The notes: generated by a model from the letters alone, not told the origin. A DNA stretch of 19,087 nt from Pedobacter sp. (GCA_030149995.1 JASLGV010000523.1:1-19087); one strand, 5' to 3'. Shown: positions 7,632 through 13,599, counted from the stretch's first letter. A program made the numbers and translations.

Positions 7632-8825
7632 AAATTTTTCAAAGGGATCTGCAAAAATGGTTTTCAGATATTCTTCAATACATTCTTTTTCGGTAAGCAG
7701 GCAATTGTTAAGATCTTTTTTTAATTGTTCAACATCCATATCCTGACCGATAAAAACGAGTTCCTGGTGGCGGTCGCCAAAATCAGGATGCCAGTTGTTT
7801 AAAATTTCAGCTTTGTTTTCGCGGTAATCCTGATATTGTTCTCTTTCTTTTTCTGGCATGGATGCCCACCAGACTCCGGCCGGATCCACCCGGAGCGAAC
7901 CGCCGGCCTGAGAAAAATTGATGGCCAGATCGGTGTTTGAGGCAAGGTAAAAAATACCTTTCGAACGGATAACTGTAGATGGAAACTGATCCTGAAGATA
8001 GTGCCATAAACGCTCAGGATGAAAAGGCTTCTGAGCACGAAAAACAGTAGAACCAATACCGTATGCAATTGTTTCGGGCGCATGTATGGTTTCAAGTTCT
8101 TTTTTCCAGCCAGCACCCCCGGCGGCCGTTTCAAAATCGAAAAGCCCGGTGTTAAGAATCAATGCAGGATCAACCTGACCAAAACGACTGTTGTAAATCT
8201 TTGCCGTTGGATTGAGTTTGGTGAGCAAAGTCACCAGCATATCCACATCATCGGGCGTTACCAGGTCTGTCTTGTTCAGCACAATAACATTGGCAAATTC
8301 AATCTGATCGGTGAGGAGGTTAACAATTGTCCGGCGGTCGGTTTCATCTTCTGTAAGTTTGCGCGCAGCAAGGGTATCTGCCGAGCCAAAATCCCGGTGA
8401 AAGTTAAAAGCATCGACCACGGTTACCATGGTGTCTAACCGGCTAAACCTGCTCAGGTCTATCTGACTGTCTGCATCTTTAAAAGTAAACGTCTGGGCCA
8501 CGGGTATGGGTTCTGAAATGCCCGTACTCTCAATAAGCAGGTAATCAAACCTGTTTTCAAGAGCCAGTTTTTCTACTTCAACCATTAAATCTTCCCGCAA
8601 GGTGCAGCAAATACATCCATTACTCATCTCCACCAGGCGCTCTTCCGTTTTGGAAAGACTGTTTTGCTGGCGGATTAAACCGGCATCTACATTTACTTCA
8701 CTCATATCGTTTACAATTACAGCAACTTTCAGCTGCTGCCTGTTGTGTAGTATAGCATTCAGCAGCGTTGTTTTTCCACTGCCTAAAAAACCGCTTAATA
8801 CGGTAACGGGAAGTTTCTTTATCAT
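7626..8825 (-). CDS. COG0523 (CobW/ZigA-type) GTP-binding metallochaperone
   Basis: G3E-family P-loop GTPase of the COG0523 group, whose members deliver metal (often zinc under starvation) to client proteins. At 399 residues it has a Walker A GFLGSGKT at 12-19, the diagnostic CxCC metal motif GCICCTLRED (Cys71, Cys73, Cys74), the guanine motif NKTDLV, and a long C-terminal domain with WHPDFGDRHQELVFIGQ typical of the YciC/ZigA-like branch. I chose the ATG at 8825 because MIKKLPVTVLSG is the family start. An upstream ATG at 8873 would add residues lying across the promoter and the operators. It diverges from the MerC-like gene over a shared 86-base control region with two palindromes. Zinc as the metal is inferred from family and neighbours. 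Confidence 0.92.
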   Translation of the reverse strand: MIKKLPVTVLSGFLGSGKTTLLNAILHNRQQLKVAVIVNDMSEVNVDAGLIRQQNSLSKTEERLVEMSNGCICCTLREDLMVEVEKLALENRFDYLLIESTGISEPIPVAQTFTFKDADSQIDLSRFSRLDTMVTVVDAFNFHRDFGSADTLAARKLTEDETDRRTIVNLLTDQIEFANVIVLNKTDLVTPDDVDMLVTLLTKLNPTAKIYNSRFGQVDPALILNTGLFDFETAAGGAGWKKELETIHAPETIAYGIGSTVFRAQKPFHPERLWHYLQDQFPSTVIRSKGIFYLASNTDLAINFSQAGGSLRVDPAGVWWASMPEKEREQYQDYRENKAEILNNWHPDFGDRHQELVFIGQDMDVEQLKKDLNNCLLTEKECIEEYLKTIFADPFEKFM

Positions 8826-8830
8826 TTTAA

Positions 8831-8845
8831 TGCAATTAAGTTGCA
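8831..8845. promoter_or_regulatory. Operator-like palindrome A (putative Zur box)
   Basis: Read on the minus strand it is TGCAACTTAATTGCA, with 6 of 7 symmetric pairs. It overlaps the end of the -7 element and the predicted start site of the COG0523 gene, a repressor position. It shares the half-site TGCAACT with boxes B and C. Confidence 0.65.
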
Positions 8846-8874
8846 AATATAAGATGAGATTTTTTAAATGCAAC
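8844..8874 (-). promoter_or_regulatory. Promoter of the COG0523 gene
   Basis: The -7 element TATATTTG occupies 8844-8851 on the minus strand. A weak -33 (GTTG, 8871-8874) lies 19 bases upstream and falls inside box B. The predicted start near 8837 leaves a leader of about 12 bases before the ATG at 8825. Confidence 0.6.
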
Positions 8875-8883
8875 TATATTGCT
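8869..8883. promoter_or_regulatory. Operator-like palindrome B (putative Zur box)
   Basis: TGCAACTATATTGCT on the plus strand is the weakest copy for symmetry (4 of 7 pairs) but keeps the full TGCAACT half-site. It lies immediately upstream of the -7 element of the MerC-like gene and on the -33 region of the divergent COG0523 promoter, so it could affect both. Confidence 0.55.
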
Positions 8884-8885
8884 TT

Positions 8886-8893
8886 TATATTTG
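8886..8893 (+). promoter_or_regulatory. -7 promoter element for the MerC-like gene
   Basis: TATATTTG, a perfect TAnnTTTG match, 18 bases before the ATG at 8912. It lies in a 17-base stretch (8880-8896) repeated exactly at the third promoter (9371-9387). Confidence 0.6.
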
Positions 8894-8911
8894 TATTCAA
8901 ATTTATTCCTT

Positions 8912-9325
8912 ATGGCCTTATCAAAACTTAAACCTAACCTGGACCGGATTGGCATTACCGCATCGGTCTTGTGCGCCATTCACTGTGCCGCTATTCCTTT
9001 CCTGTTAACCATGCTGCCACTTTGGGGACTTGAATTTATGGCAGACGAACGTGTTGAAATGGCCATGATTGGTTTATCACTCGTAATTGGTGTTTGGTCG
9101 CTGGTGGGTACGTACCGTAAAAATCACCATAAAATAGCGCCAGTGCTGATTTTGATAGCAGGCTTCCTGCTGATCGGCCTTGGACATTTTATCGGCAACC
9201 AGCCATTGGAACCGGTTTTAATTCCGCTTGGCGGATTAACCATTGCGGCTGCACATGTTTTAAACCTGCGTTTATTAAAATCATGCAGTATAAAACATGT
9301 ACATGGGCCGGAAACCGGGCGCTAA
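8912..9325 (+). CDS. MerC-domain inner-membrane protein
   Basis: A 137-residue protein with about four hydrophobic helices and the MerC-type Cys pair CAIHC (Cys21, Cys25) in the first. Classical MerC passes Hg2+ across the inner membrane using two Cys pairs. Here the C-terminal pair is not intact: only one Cys is visible in LKSCSIKHVHG, accompanied by an HVH. No merA, merR, merP or merT is nearby, and the promoter carries the same palindrome as the COG0523 gene, so a role with another thiophilic metal such as zinc is more likely (inference). The start at 8912 (MALSKLKPNLDRIG) follows the -7 box correctly; an ATG at 8879 lies inside the promoter. No terminator separates it from the next promoter. 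Confidence 0.82.
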   Translation: MALSKLKPNLDRIGITASVLCAIHCAAIPFLLTMLPLWGLEFMADERVEMAMIGLSLVIGVWSLVGTYRKNHHKIAPVLILIAGFLLIGLGHFIGNQPLEPVLIPLGGLTIAAAHVLNLRLLKSCSIKHVHGPETGR

Positions 9326-9347
9326 AAACATTTTGTAAAGTTATTAA

Positions 9348-9362
9348 TACAACTCAGTTGCA
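9348..9362. promoter_or_regulatory. Operator-like palindrome C (putative Zur box)
   Basis: On the minus strand TGCAACTGAGTTGTA, with 6 of 7 symmetric pairs. It covers the -33 region of the promoter that drives the ABC-transporter gene cluster. It matches boxes A and B over the full TGCAACT half-site. Confidence 0.65.
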
Positions 9363-9376
9363 TTTTAAAATGCTTT

Positions 9377-9384
9377 TATATTTG
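9377..9384 (+). promoter_or_regulatory. -7 promoter element for the ABC/CxxC gene cluster
   Basis: TATATTTG within the 17-base sequence shared with the MerC-like promoter. The predicted start near 9390 falls between two in-frame ATGs (9389 and 9395), so the first mRNA codons are nearly leaderless. Confidence 0.6.
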
Positions 9385-9394
9385 TATAATGTTT

Positions 9395-9556
9395 ATGAAG
9401 AAAAACTTTTTATTTATTCCGGCACTGTTGTTTATGAGTACCATGGCACCAGCATGCAAACATGGCACCAACGATGGAAAGGCATTGTACTATCGGTATG
9501 TAATTAAAAATTTGGTCATTAAACAGGTTTCTTCACCGTTAAAAAATAATCGATGA
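9395..9556 (+). CDS. Very short exported peptide or truncated lipoprotein ORF
   Basis: A 53-residue frame (55 if begun at the ATG at 9389). It starts MKKNFLFIPALLFMSTMAP, a good Sec signal with basic start and hydrophobic core, followed by APAC (a poor lipobox) and only about 30 hydrophilic residues (CKHGTNDGK onward). Its TGA stop overlaps the ATG of the ABC ATPase (ATGA), which indicates translational coupling and supports a real gene. Box C and the -7 element lie just upstream, making it the first gene of the operon. It may be a small metal-binding lipoprotein (Cys-Lys-His) or the remnant of a longer exported binding protein. No family recognised. Confidence 0.5.
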   Translation: MKKNFLFIPALLFMSTMAPACKHGTNDGKALYYRYVIKNLVIKQVSSPLKNNR

Positions 9557-10179
9557 TTAAAATAAACAATCTGGCCCACGTATATGAAAAGGGACATAAA
9601 ATTGTATTTAAAGATTGGGAAATTGCCGAAAACGAGCAATGGCTGTTGCTGGGGCCGTCTGGCAGTGGTAAAAGTACATTGCTTAATATTATTTCGGGCT
9701 TACTAAAGCCAACAGAAGGAAATGTACTTCTAAATGAGGTGAATCTTTATAAACAATCGGCAAGAGAAATGGATCGTTTTAGAGGACGTAACATTGGTAT
9801 TGTTTTTCAGCGTCCGCATTTAATCCGTTCGCTAAATGTAGCAGAAAACCTTCAGATTGCGGCTTCGCTGGCGGGTTTACCGGTAAACCATAAACGGAAT
9901 ACCGGTCTTTTAAATGATTTGGGACTGGAAGGGAAGCAACATAATTATCCCGATGCACTTAGCCAGGGGCAGCTGCAAAGATTATCGGTGGCCAGGGCCC
10001 TGGTAAACAAACCACATTTGCTGATTGCCGATGAGCCGACCTCCAGTCTGGATGATGAAAATGCCGGCCAGGTAATCGAGATGCTTACTACACAGGCCAG
10101 GAACAATGGCGCTGCCTTGCTGATCGCCACTCATGATAAACGCGTACGTGACCACATTTCAAAAGCCTATTTACTCTAA
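9553..10179 (+). CDS. ABC transporter ATP-binding protein, MacB/LolD type
   Basis: Cytosolic nucleotide-binding subunit of 208 residues. It shows Walker A GPSGSGKST (34-42), Q-loop Gln86, signature LSQGQLQR (136-143; Gln replaces the second Gly of LSGGQ), Walker B LLIADEP (156-162) and H-loop THD (near 187). Size and motifs fit the LolD/MacB-NBD class, which works by mechanotransmission with FtsX-fold permeases and usually does not import substrates through the membrane. It is translationally coupled at both ends: the start overlaps the previous stop (ATGA) and the stop overlaps the permease start (TAATG). The partner is the permease gene that follows. Confidence 0.93.
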   Translation: MIKINNLAHVYEKGHKIVFKDWEIAENEQWLLLGPSGSGKSTLLNIISGLLKPTEGNVLLNEVNLYKQSAREMDRFRGRNIGIVFQRPHLIRSLNVAENLQIAASLAGLPVNHKRNTGLLNDLGLEGKQHNYPDALSQGQLQRLSVARALVNKPHLLIADEPTSSLDDENAGQVIEMLTTQARNNGAALLIATHDKRVRDHISKAYLL

Positions 10180-11393
10180 TGAACATATTTAAAATAAGTA
10201 CGAAAAGCTTATTCCGTAACCGGTTAACTACCGGATTAAACATATTGCTGGTTGCTTTTGGAATTGGAATCCTCTCTGTTTTATTTCTGGCTTCCACGCA
10301 GATTGGAAATAAACTGGAACGCAATGCAAAAGACATCGATTTAGTGGTGGGCGCAAAAGGAAGCCCGCTGCAATTGATTCTCAGTAGTATCTACCACATT
10401 GATTTTCCAACGGGAAATATTCCGGCCAAAGATGCCTTCGAATTGATGCACAATCCCCTGGTGAAGCGCGCGGTACCATTGGCGCTTGGCGATAACTACA
10501 ATGGAAACCGTATTGTAGGTACAGATACAACTTTTATTGGTTTGTATGGTCTGGAACTTGCCAGCGGTTCTTACTGGAGTAAGGATCTGGAGGCTACAAT
10601 CGGGAGTGCTGTGGCACGCGAATCCAATTTAAAAGTGGGCGATCATTTTTATGGTGCACATGGATTAAGTGATAACAGCGATGAACATAAGGCACATGCC
10701 TATATTGTAAAAGGAATTTTAAAACCACAAGGTAATGTAACCGATAATCTGATCCTGACCAATATTGGAAGCGTTTATAAAATGCATGAAAAAGAAGGTG
10801 CACACAAGGAGCATGAGCATGGAAAAGACGAACCTGCCGAGATTAACAATCGGGAGATTACCTCTATATTAATTCAATACCGGTCGCCCATGTCGGTGGT
10901 GTTGTTTCCGCGCATGGTCAATCAGAGTACCAATATGCAGGCCGCTTCGCCAGCTATGGAAAGTGCCCGTTTATTTTCGCTGATTGGGGTGGGGGTCGAT
11001 ACCCTTAAATGGTTTGCCATTCTTATTATGGCCATCTCCGCGCTAAGCGTATTTATAAGTTTGTACAATTCCATGAAGGAGAAAAAGTATGAGCTGGCGG
11101 TTATGCGTTGCCTGGGTGCTTCAAAAAGTAAGTTGTTTTTTCTGGTTATGATTGAAGGATTAATGGTTACGCTCGTTGGTGCGGTTGTGGGGTTGGTAAT
11201 CGGACACGTGGCTTTAGAGCTTATTGGTCACTACCAGGACTCGGCACAAGCGCGTTTAACCGGGGTTTATTTTGTGGCAGAAGAGTTGTATTTGCTGCTT
11301 GCAGGTTTACTGATCGGTGTTTTGGCAGCTTTAATTCCGGCCTTGCAAACTTATCGTGTAGACATTGCTAAAACCCTGACAAAAGATCGTTAA
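10179..11393 (+). CDS. ABC transporter permease, FtsX/MacB type, with His-rich periplasmic insert
   Basis: A 404-residue inner-membrane protein with the four-helix FtsX/MacB topology. TM1 is at about residues 15-38, followed by a large extracytoplasmic domain (about 40-275, MacB-PCD-like) and three C-terminal helices (about 278-302, 320-350, 365-390). The loop after TM2 holds YELAVMRCLGASKSKLF, the coupling-helix signature that docks the ATPase. The periplasmic domain has two His-rich patches: HGLSDNSDEHKAHAY (about 160-175) and MHEKEGAHKEHEHGKDE (about 200-218). These could bind zinc or a similar metal, which fits the operators and neighbours. Its start overlaps the ATPase stop by one base, and the next gene begins five bases after its stop. 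Confidence 0.92.
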   Translation: MNIFKISTKSLFRNRLTTGLNILLVAFGIGILSVLFLASTQIGNKLERNAKDIDLVVGAKGSPLQLILSSIYHIDFPTGNIPAKDAFELMHNPLVKRAVPLALGDNYNGNRIVGTDTTFIGLYGLELASGSYWSKDLEATIGSAVARESNLKVGDHFYGAHGLSDNSDEHKAHAYIVKGILKPQGNVTDNLILTNIGSVYKMHEKEGAHKEHEHGKDEPAEINNREITSILIQYRSPMSVVLFPRMVNQSTNMQAASPAMESARLFSLIGVGVDTLKWFAILIMAISALSVFISLYNSMKEKKYELAVMRCLGASKSKLFFLVMIEGLMVTLVGAVVGLVIGHVALELIGHYQDSAQARLTGVYFVAEELYLLLAGLLIGVLAALIPALQTYRVDIAKTLTKDR

Positions 11394-11397
11394 GATC

Positions 11398-11835
11398 ATG
11401 AAAAAGGTATTCATAACCGCAGGTCTGGTATTATGCTGTATGCTGCTTTTTGCTCAGAAAAAGCAGCATACAGATGTACGCAATGTTACCTGGAATATTA
11501 TTGGTTTGCGTACAGATCGGGAATTATCTCCAGGTAAATGGGGAAGTTTTTATCCGCAGGCACTAAAGAATTTAAACAACAAGATAATCGAGCTGCCCGG
11601 CTATATTATTCCAACAAAAGTGGGACAACGGTTTTCAGATTTTATGTTTTCAATGGTGCCCATTGCTTCGTGTCCGTATTGTGGTACAGGAGATATTCCA
11701 TCAATGATTGAAGTGAAAATGCAGAAATCCTTAGAAATAACAGAGAAACCAGTACGCCTGAAAGGACTTTTTAAAATTAATGATTCGGGCGACGACCGGA
11801 GCGAATTCTTTTTATTAAATGCAACGTTGTTATAA
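11398..11835 (+). CDS. Exported CxxC protein, DUF3299-like, paralogue 1
   Basis: A 145-residue exported protein with a signal peptide at 1-19 (cleavage near LLFA-QKK). The mature part has a W-x-x-I/L-G-L opening (TWNIIGL, 32-38), then LPGYIIPTKVG (66-76), and the Cys motif SCPYCGTGDIP (Cys92, Cys95) followed by MIEVKM. The LxGyxxPl plus Cys-loop plus V-V layout resembles DUF3299 domains found beside MacB-like ABC genes in Zur-regulated loci of other bacteria; this is recognition from memory. The CxxC could bind a metal or act as a thiol pair in the periplasm. About 75% identical to the next gene over the core from LPGY to EVKM. It starts five bases after the permease stop, same operon. Confidence 0.8.
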   Translation: MKKVFITAGLVLCCMLLFAQKKQHTDVRNVTWNIIGLRTDRELSPGKWGSFYPQALKNLNNKIIELPGYIIPTKVGQRFSDFMFSMVPIASCPYCGTGDIPSMIEVKMQKSLEITEKPVRLKGLFKINDSGDDRSEFFLLNATLL

Positions 11836-11860
11836 TGTTTTCAGACTAAAAGATAAAATC

Positions 11861-12301
11861 ATGTTTTGGAGGTCATTTGTTCTTTTGATGCTGTTAAGTG
11901 CGGGCTTAACGGCAAAAGCGCAGGTAGCGGTACATACCGATATGCGTACGGAAAACTGGAACCTGATCGGCTTAAAATACGAAAAGCAGGTAAAACCATT
12001 GCAATGGCAATCGATATTTCCACCAGCACTTCAGGCCATAAACAACAAGGTGATAGAATTACCCGGTTATATTATTCCTACAAAAGTTGGCAACCGGTTT
12101 AATACTTTTATGCTTTCGGTGGTGCCGGTAGAATCCTGTCCGTTTTGTGGTACCGGCGATATTCCCGAAATGGTAGAAGTGAAGATGCTGGCACCCATCA
12201 ACTGGACGGAGAAACCTGTAAAAATTAAAGGCAAATTCCTGATTAATGATTCGGGTGATAAAAAATCAACCTTCTTTCTATTAGATGCGGTTAAATTATG
12301 A
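11861..12301 (+). CDS. Exported CxxC protein, DUF3299-like, paralogue 2
   Basis: A 146-residue exported protein, a tandem duplicate of the preceding gene. The ATG at 11861 begins a proper signal peptide (MFWRSFVLLMLLSAGLTAKA, cleavage before QVAVHT). The longer frame from 11819 overlaps the upstream gene and would bury that signal, so it is rejected. The core repeats LPGYIIPTKVG (67-77) and SCPFCGTGDIP (Cys93, Cys96), then the tail KGKFLINDSGD also found in paralogue 1. Its TGA overlaps the ATG of the third paralogue (ATGA), so translation is coupled. Role as for paralogue 1: periplasmic metal or thiol partner of the ABC system, inferred. Confidence 0.8.
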   Translation: MFWRSFVLLMLLSAGLTAKAQVAVHTDMRTENWNLIGLKYEKQVKPLQWQSIFPPALQAINNKVIELPGYIIPTKVGNRFNTFMLSVVPVESCPFCGTGDIPEMVEVKMLAPINWTEKPVKIKGKFLINDSGDKKSTFFLLDAVKL

Positions 12302-12750
12302 AAAGAATCTATTTCATTATTCTGTTTTTTATGGCAGGTGCAGCGTTTGCACAGCAGCCGGTTGCCCACAATCCGAACGATCAGATCCGGTCTTTAAACT
12401 GGGATGTGATTGGCTCTGTAAAATTTGAAATGACAGATAAAAACGAGCTTTTACCCATTTTCGGCGAGTCAATCAAGCGCTTTAACAACCGTACGTTTGA
12501 TTTGAAGGGATATTTAATTCCGATTAAAAACGGGCGTAATCAGAAAAAATTTCTATTGGCCACCTTGCCGATAAATCAATGTTATTTTTGTGGCCAAAAT
12601 GGCGTGCCGGTTATGATTATGGTTGAAATGGATGAAGCCATTAATTACACCGATAAGCCCATACACGTACAGGGAACCCTGCATTTGGAGAATAAGGATG
12701 CCAGTTATGCGCCGCCGATCTCCATTAAAAATGCTAAAATCATGGTTTAA
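12298..12750 (+). CDS. Exported CxxC protein, DUF3299-like, divergent paralogue 3
   Basis: A 150-residue protein with a clear signal peptide (MKRIYFIILFFMAGAAFA, then QQP). It keeps the scaffold of the two preceding genes: LNWDVIG (33-39), the N-N pair (FNNRTFDL), LKGYLIPIKNG (69-79) and a Cys motif INQCYFCGQNGVP (Cys95, Cys98). The residues around the Cys pair have drifted: Gly-Gln-Asn-Gly replaces Gly-Thr-Gly-Asp and the ELPGYII segment is changed. Paralogues 1 and 2 are therefore the recent duplication and this one the older branch. Start overlaps the preceding stop (ATGA), and the regulator gene follows after 20 bases. Confidence 0.78.
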   Translation: MKRIYFIILFFMAGAAFAQQPVAHNPNDQIRSLNWDVIGSVKFEMTDKNELLPIFGESIKRFNNRTFDLKGYLIPIKNGRNQKKFLLATLPINQCYFCGQNGVPVMIMVEMDEAINYTDKPIHVQGTLHLENKDASYAPPISIKNAKIMV

Positions 12751-12755
12751 ATGTT

Positions 12756-12763
12756 TAATTTTG
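12756..12763 (+). promoter_or_regulatory. Possible internal -7 element before the Fur-family gene
   Basis: TAATTTTG matches TAnnTTTG, eight bases before the regulator ATG. It could give the repressor a basal, nearly leaderless transcript independent of the operon promoter. No -33 or palindrome was found here. Confidence 0.3.
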
Positions 12764-12770
12764 TATTGCG

Positions 12771-13205
12771 ATGGAAAATAAAATGGAACGTTTTGAAAAG
12801 TTACTGGTTCGCAACGGACTTAAAAGAACCGGGCCAAGACTACAGGTATTGGATATTTTAACCGGGCGCGATGCGGCTACCTCACAGCCATATCTGGAAC
12901 AGGTAATGGGAAAAGATGCCGATCGTGTTACACTTTACCGGGTTTTAAAAGCCTTTGAAGAAAAAGGAATTATTCATAAAATTCTGGATAGCAACGGTAC
13001 CGCCAATTATGCCATTTGCTCAGAACATTGCAACCATCAGGCGCACCACGATGAACATGTACATTTTAACTGTAATAAATGCCTTAAAGTGTATTGCCTG
13101 GACGAAGTAAGCATTCCATCATTAAAGCTACCGGCCGGTTTTGAGGCCAGCCAGTTAAACCTGGTGGCAACGGGTATCTGTGCCAACTGTAAGAACTTGA
13201 ATTAA
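12771..13205 (+). CDS. Fur-family metalloregulator, probably Zur
   Basis: A 144-residue Fur-family repressor. Residues 1-80 form the winged helix (GLKRTGPRLQVLDIL, then DRVTLYRVLKAFEEKGIIHKI as recognition region). Residues 81-144 form the metal-binding and dimerisation domain. The structural zinc site is complete (CNKC at 101-104, CANC at 137-140). A His/Cys cluster (Cys83, Cys87, H92, H93, H96, H98) supplies the sensor sites; HHDEHVHF is the Fur-family HHDH region. It ends a run of metal-type genes whose three promoters carry one shared palindrome, so it is the obvious repressor candidate and zinc the likely co-repressor. A second in-frame ATG at 12783 would give MERFEKLL. Zur rather than Fur or PerR is inferred from the cargo genes. 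Confidence 0.88.
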   Translation: MENKMERFEKLLVRNGLKRTGPRLQVLDILTGRDAATSQPYLEQVMGKDADRVTLYRVLKAFEEKGIIHKILDSNGTANYAICSEHCNHQAHHDEHVHFNCNKCLKVYCLDEVSIPSLKLPAGFEASQLNLVATGICANCKNLN

Positions 13206-13451
13206 TACTGTTTTTTTTCCGTTTACTCCATGGCGGAATATCCGTTCGGTATCCATGAGAATCCTGTTTGTGTAAAGACTTTTTGCTTGTATTTGCTACA
13301 CTGAAAGGTTCGTTTTTTTTTGAGGGCTGTGCACGCTTTTTATAATCCGTTTTACAATTCATTTTTTATAATCTGGTGTCTTTTAGTCCTTGTAAAGTAT
13401 CATTACATGGTTGGAATCTGTAAATAATCTATTAAATCCCTTGAATTTATA
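13206..13451. other. Non-coding gap between the regulator and the met leader
   Basis: AT-rich sequence with several T-runs (for example after 13208 and 13312). No convincing terminator hairpin follows the regulator. The minus-strand frame over 13084-13362 is low complexity and overlaps the regulator's end, so I do not call it. Nothing else recognised. Confidence 0.5.
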
Positions 13452-13459
13452 TATATTTG
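13452..13459 (+). promoter_or_regulatory. -7 promoter element for the metNIQ leader
   Basis: TATATTTG, a perfect TAnnTTTG match. The predicted start near 13466 would give an unusually long leader of about 180 bases before metN, containing the structured element and terminator below. No clear -33 box 19 bases upstream. Confidence 0.5.
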
Positions 13460-13473
13460 CGAACCGGATTATT

Positions 13474-13561
13474 TGTGGTCCTTTTTAGTTGATTATATGG
13501 TTAGGAAAAAAGCTCTGAAGGCTGCAGCAACCGTTCATCCGTTTATGATCTCAGGACTACA
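13474..13561 (+). promoter_or_regulatory. Structured metN leader, possible SAM-responsive riboswitch variant
   Basis: A closing stem pairs 13474-13482 with 13553-13561 (nine pairs, one G-U). Inside, GGTT (13499-13502) can pair with AACC (13529-13532), and TCAT (13535-13538) with ATGA (13545-13548), giving a three-way junction. The segment TGAAGGCTGCAGCAACCG resembles the SAM-I core (TGAAgCC...GCAACC), and GGTTAGGAAAAAAGC loosely resembles its GGyrGAGGGAcuGGC part. The conserved SAM-I 3' segment GGTGCTAAtTCC and its P4 arm are absent, so it is not a canonical SAM-I. Location before methionine-transport genes fits a SAM or methionine signal. A different ligand or a protein-bound leader remains possible. 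Confidence 0.4.
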
Positions 13562-13599
13562 CACCACTTCCGTTTTATATGGATACAAAGGTACTTGGT

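Noticed and set aside
8019..8438. Plus-strand 139-codon frame inside the COG0523 gene
   Set aside because: A shadow of a well-supported minus-strand gene.
8826..8873. Upstream start of the COG0523 protein at 8873
   Set aside because: It would place coding sequence across a -7 element and two operator palindromes; the family begins at MIKKLPVTVLSG.
8879..8911. Upstream start of the MerC-like protein at 8879
   Set aside because: It lies within the promoter box at 8886-8893; MALSKLKP at 8912 is the natural start.
8912..9325. Mercury-resistance operon
   Set aside because: Only a MerC-like gene is present, with no merR, merT, merP or merA and a degraded second Cys pair.
11819..11860. Upstream start of CxxC paralogue 2 at 11819
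   Set aside because: It overlaps the preceding gene and would put 14 residues before a good signal peptide.
13084..13362. Minus-strand 92-codon frame behind the Fur-family gene
   Set aside because: It is antisense to the regulator's end, of low-complexity Lys/Ser-rich composition, with no motif or promoter.
13474..13561. Canonical SAM-I, SAM-II or cobalamin riboswitch
   Set aside because: Only the GCAACC-type core fits SAM-I; the 3' GGTGCTAA segment and P4 are missing. SAM-II's GCTAAA element and the B12 box are absent. Kept as an unclassified structured leader.
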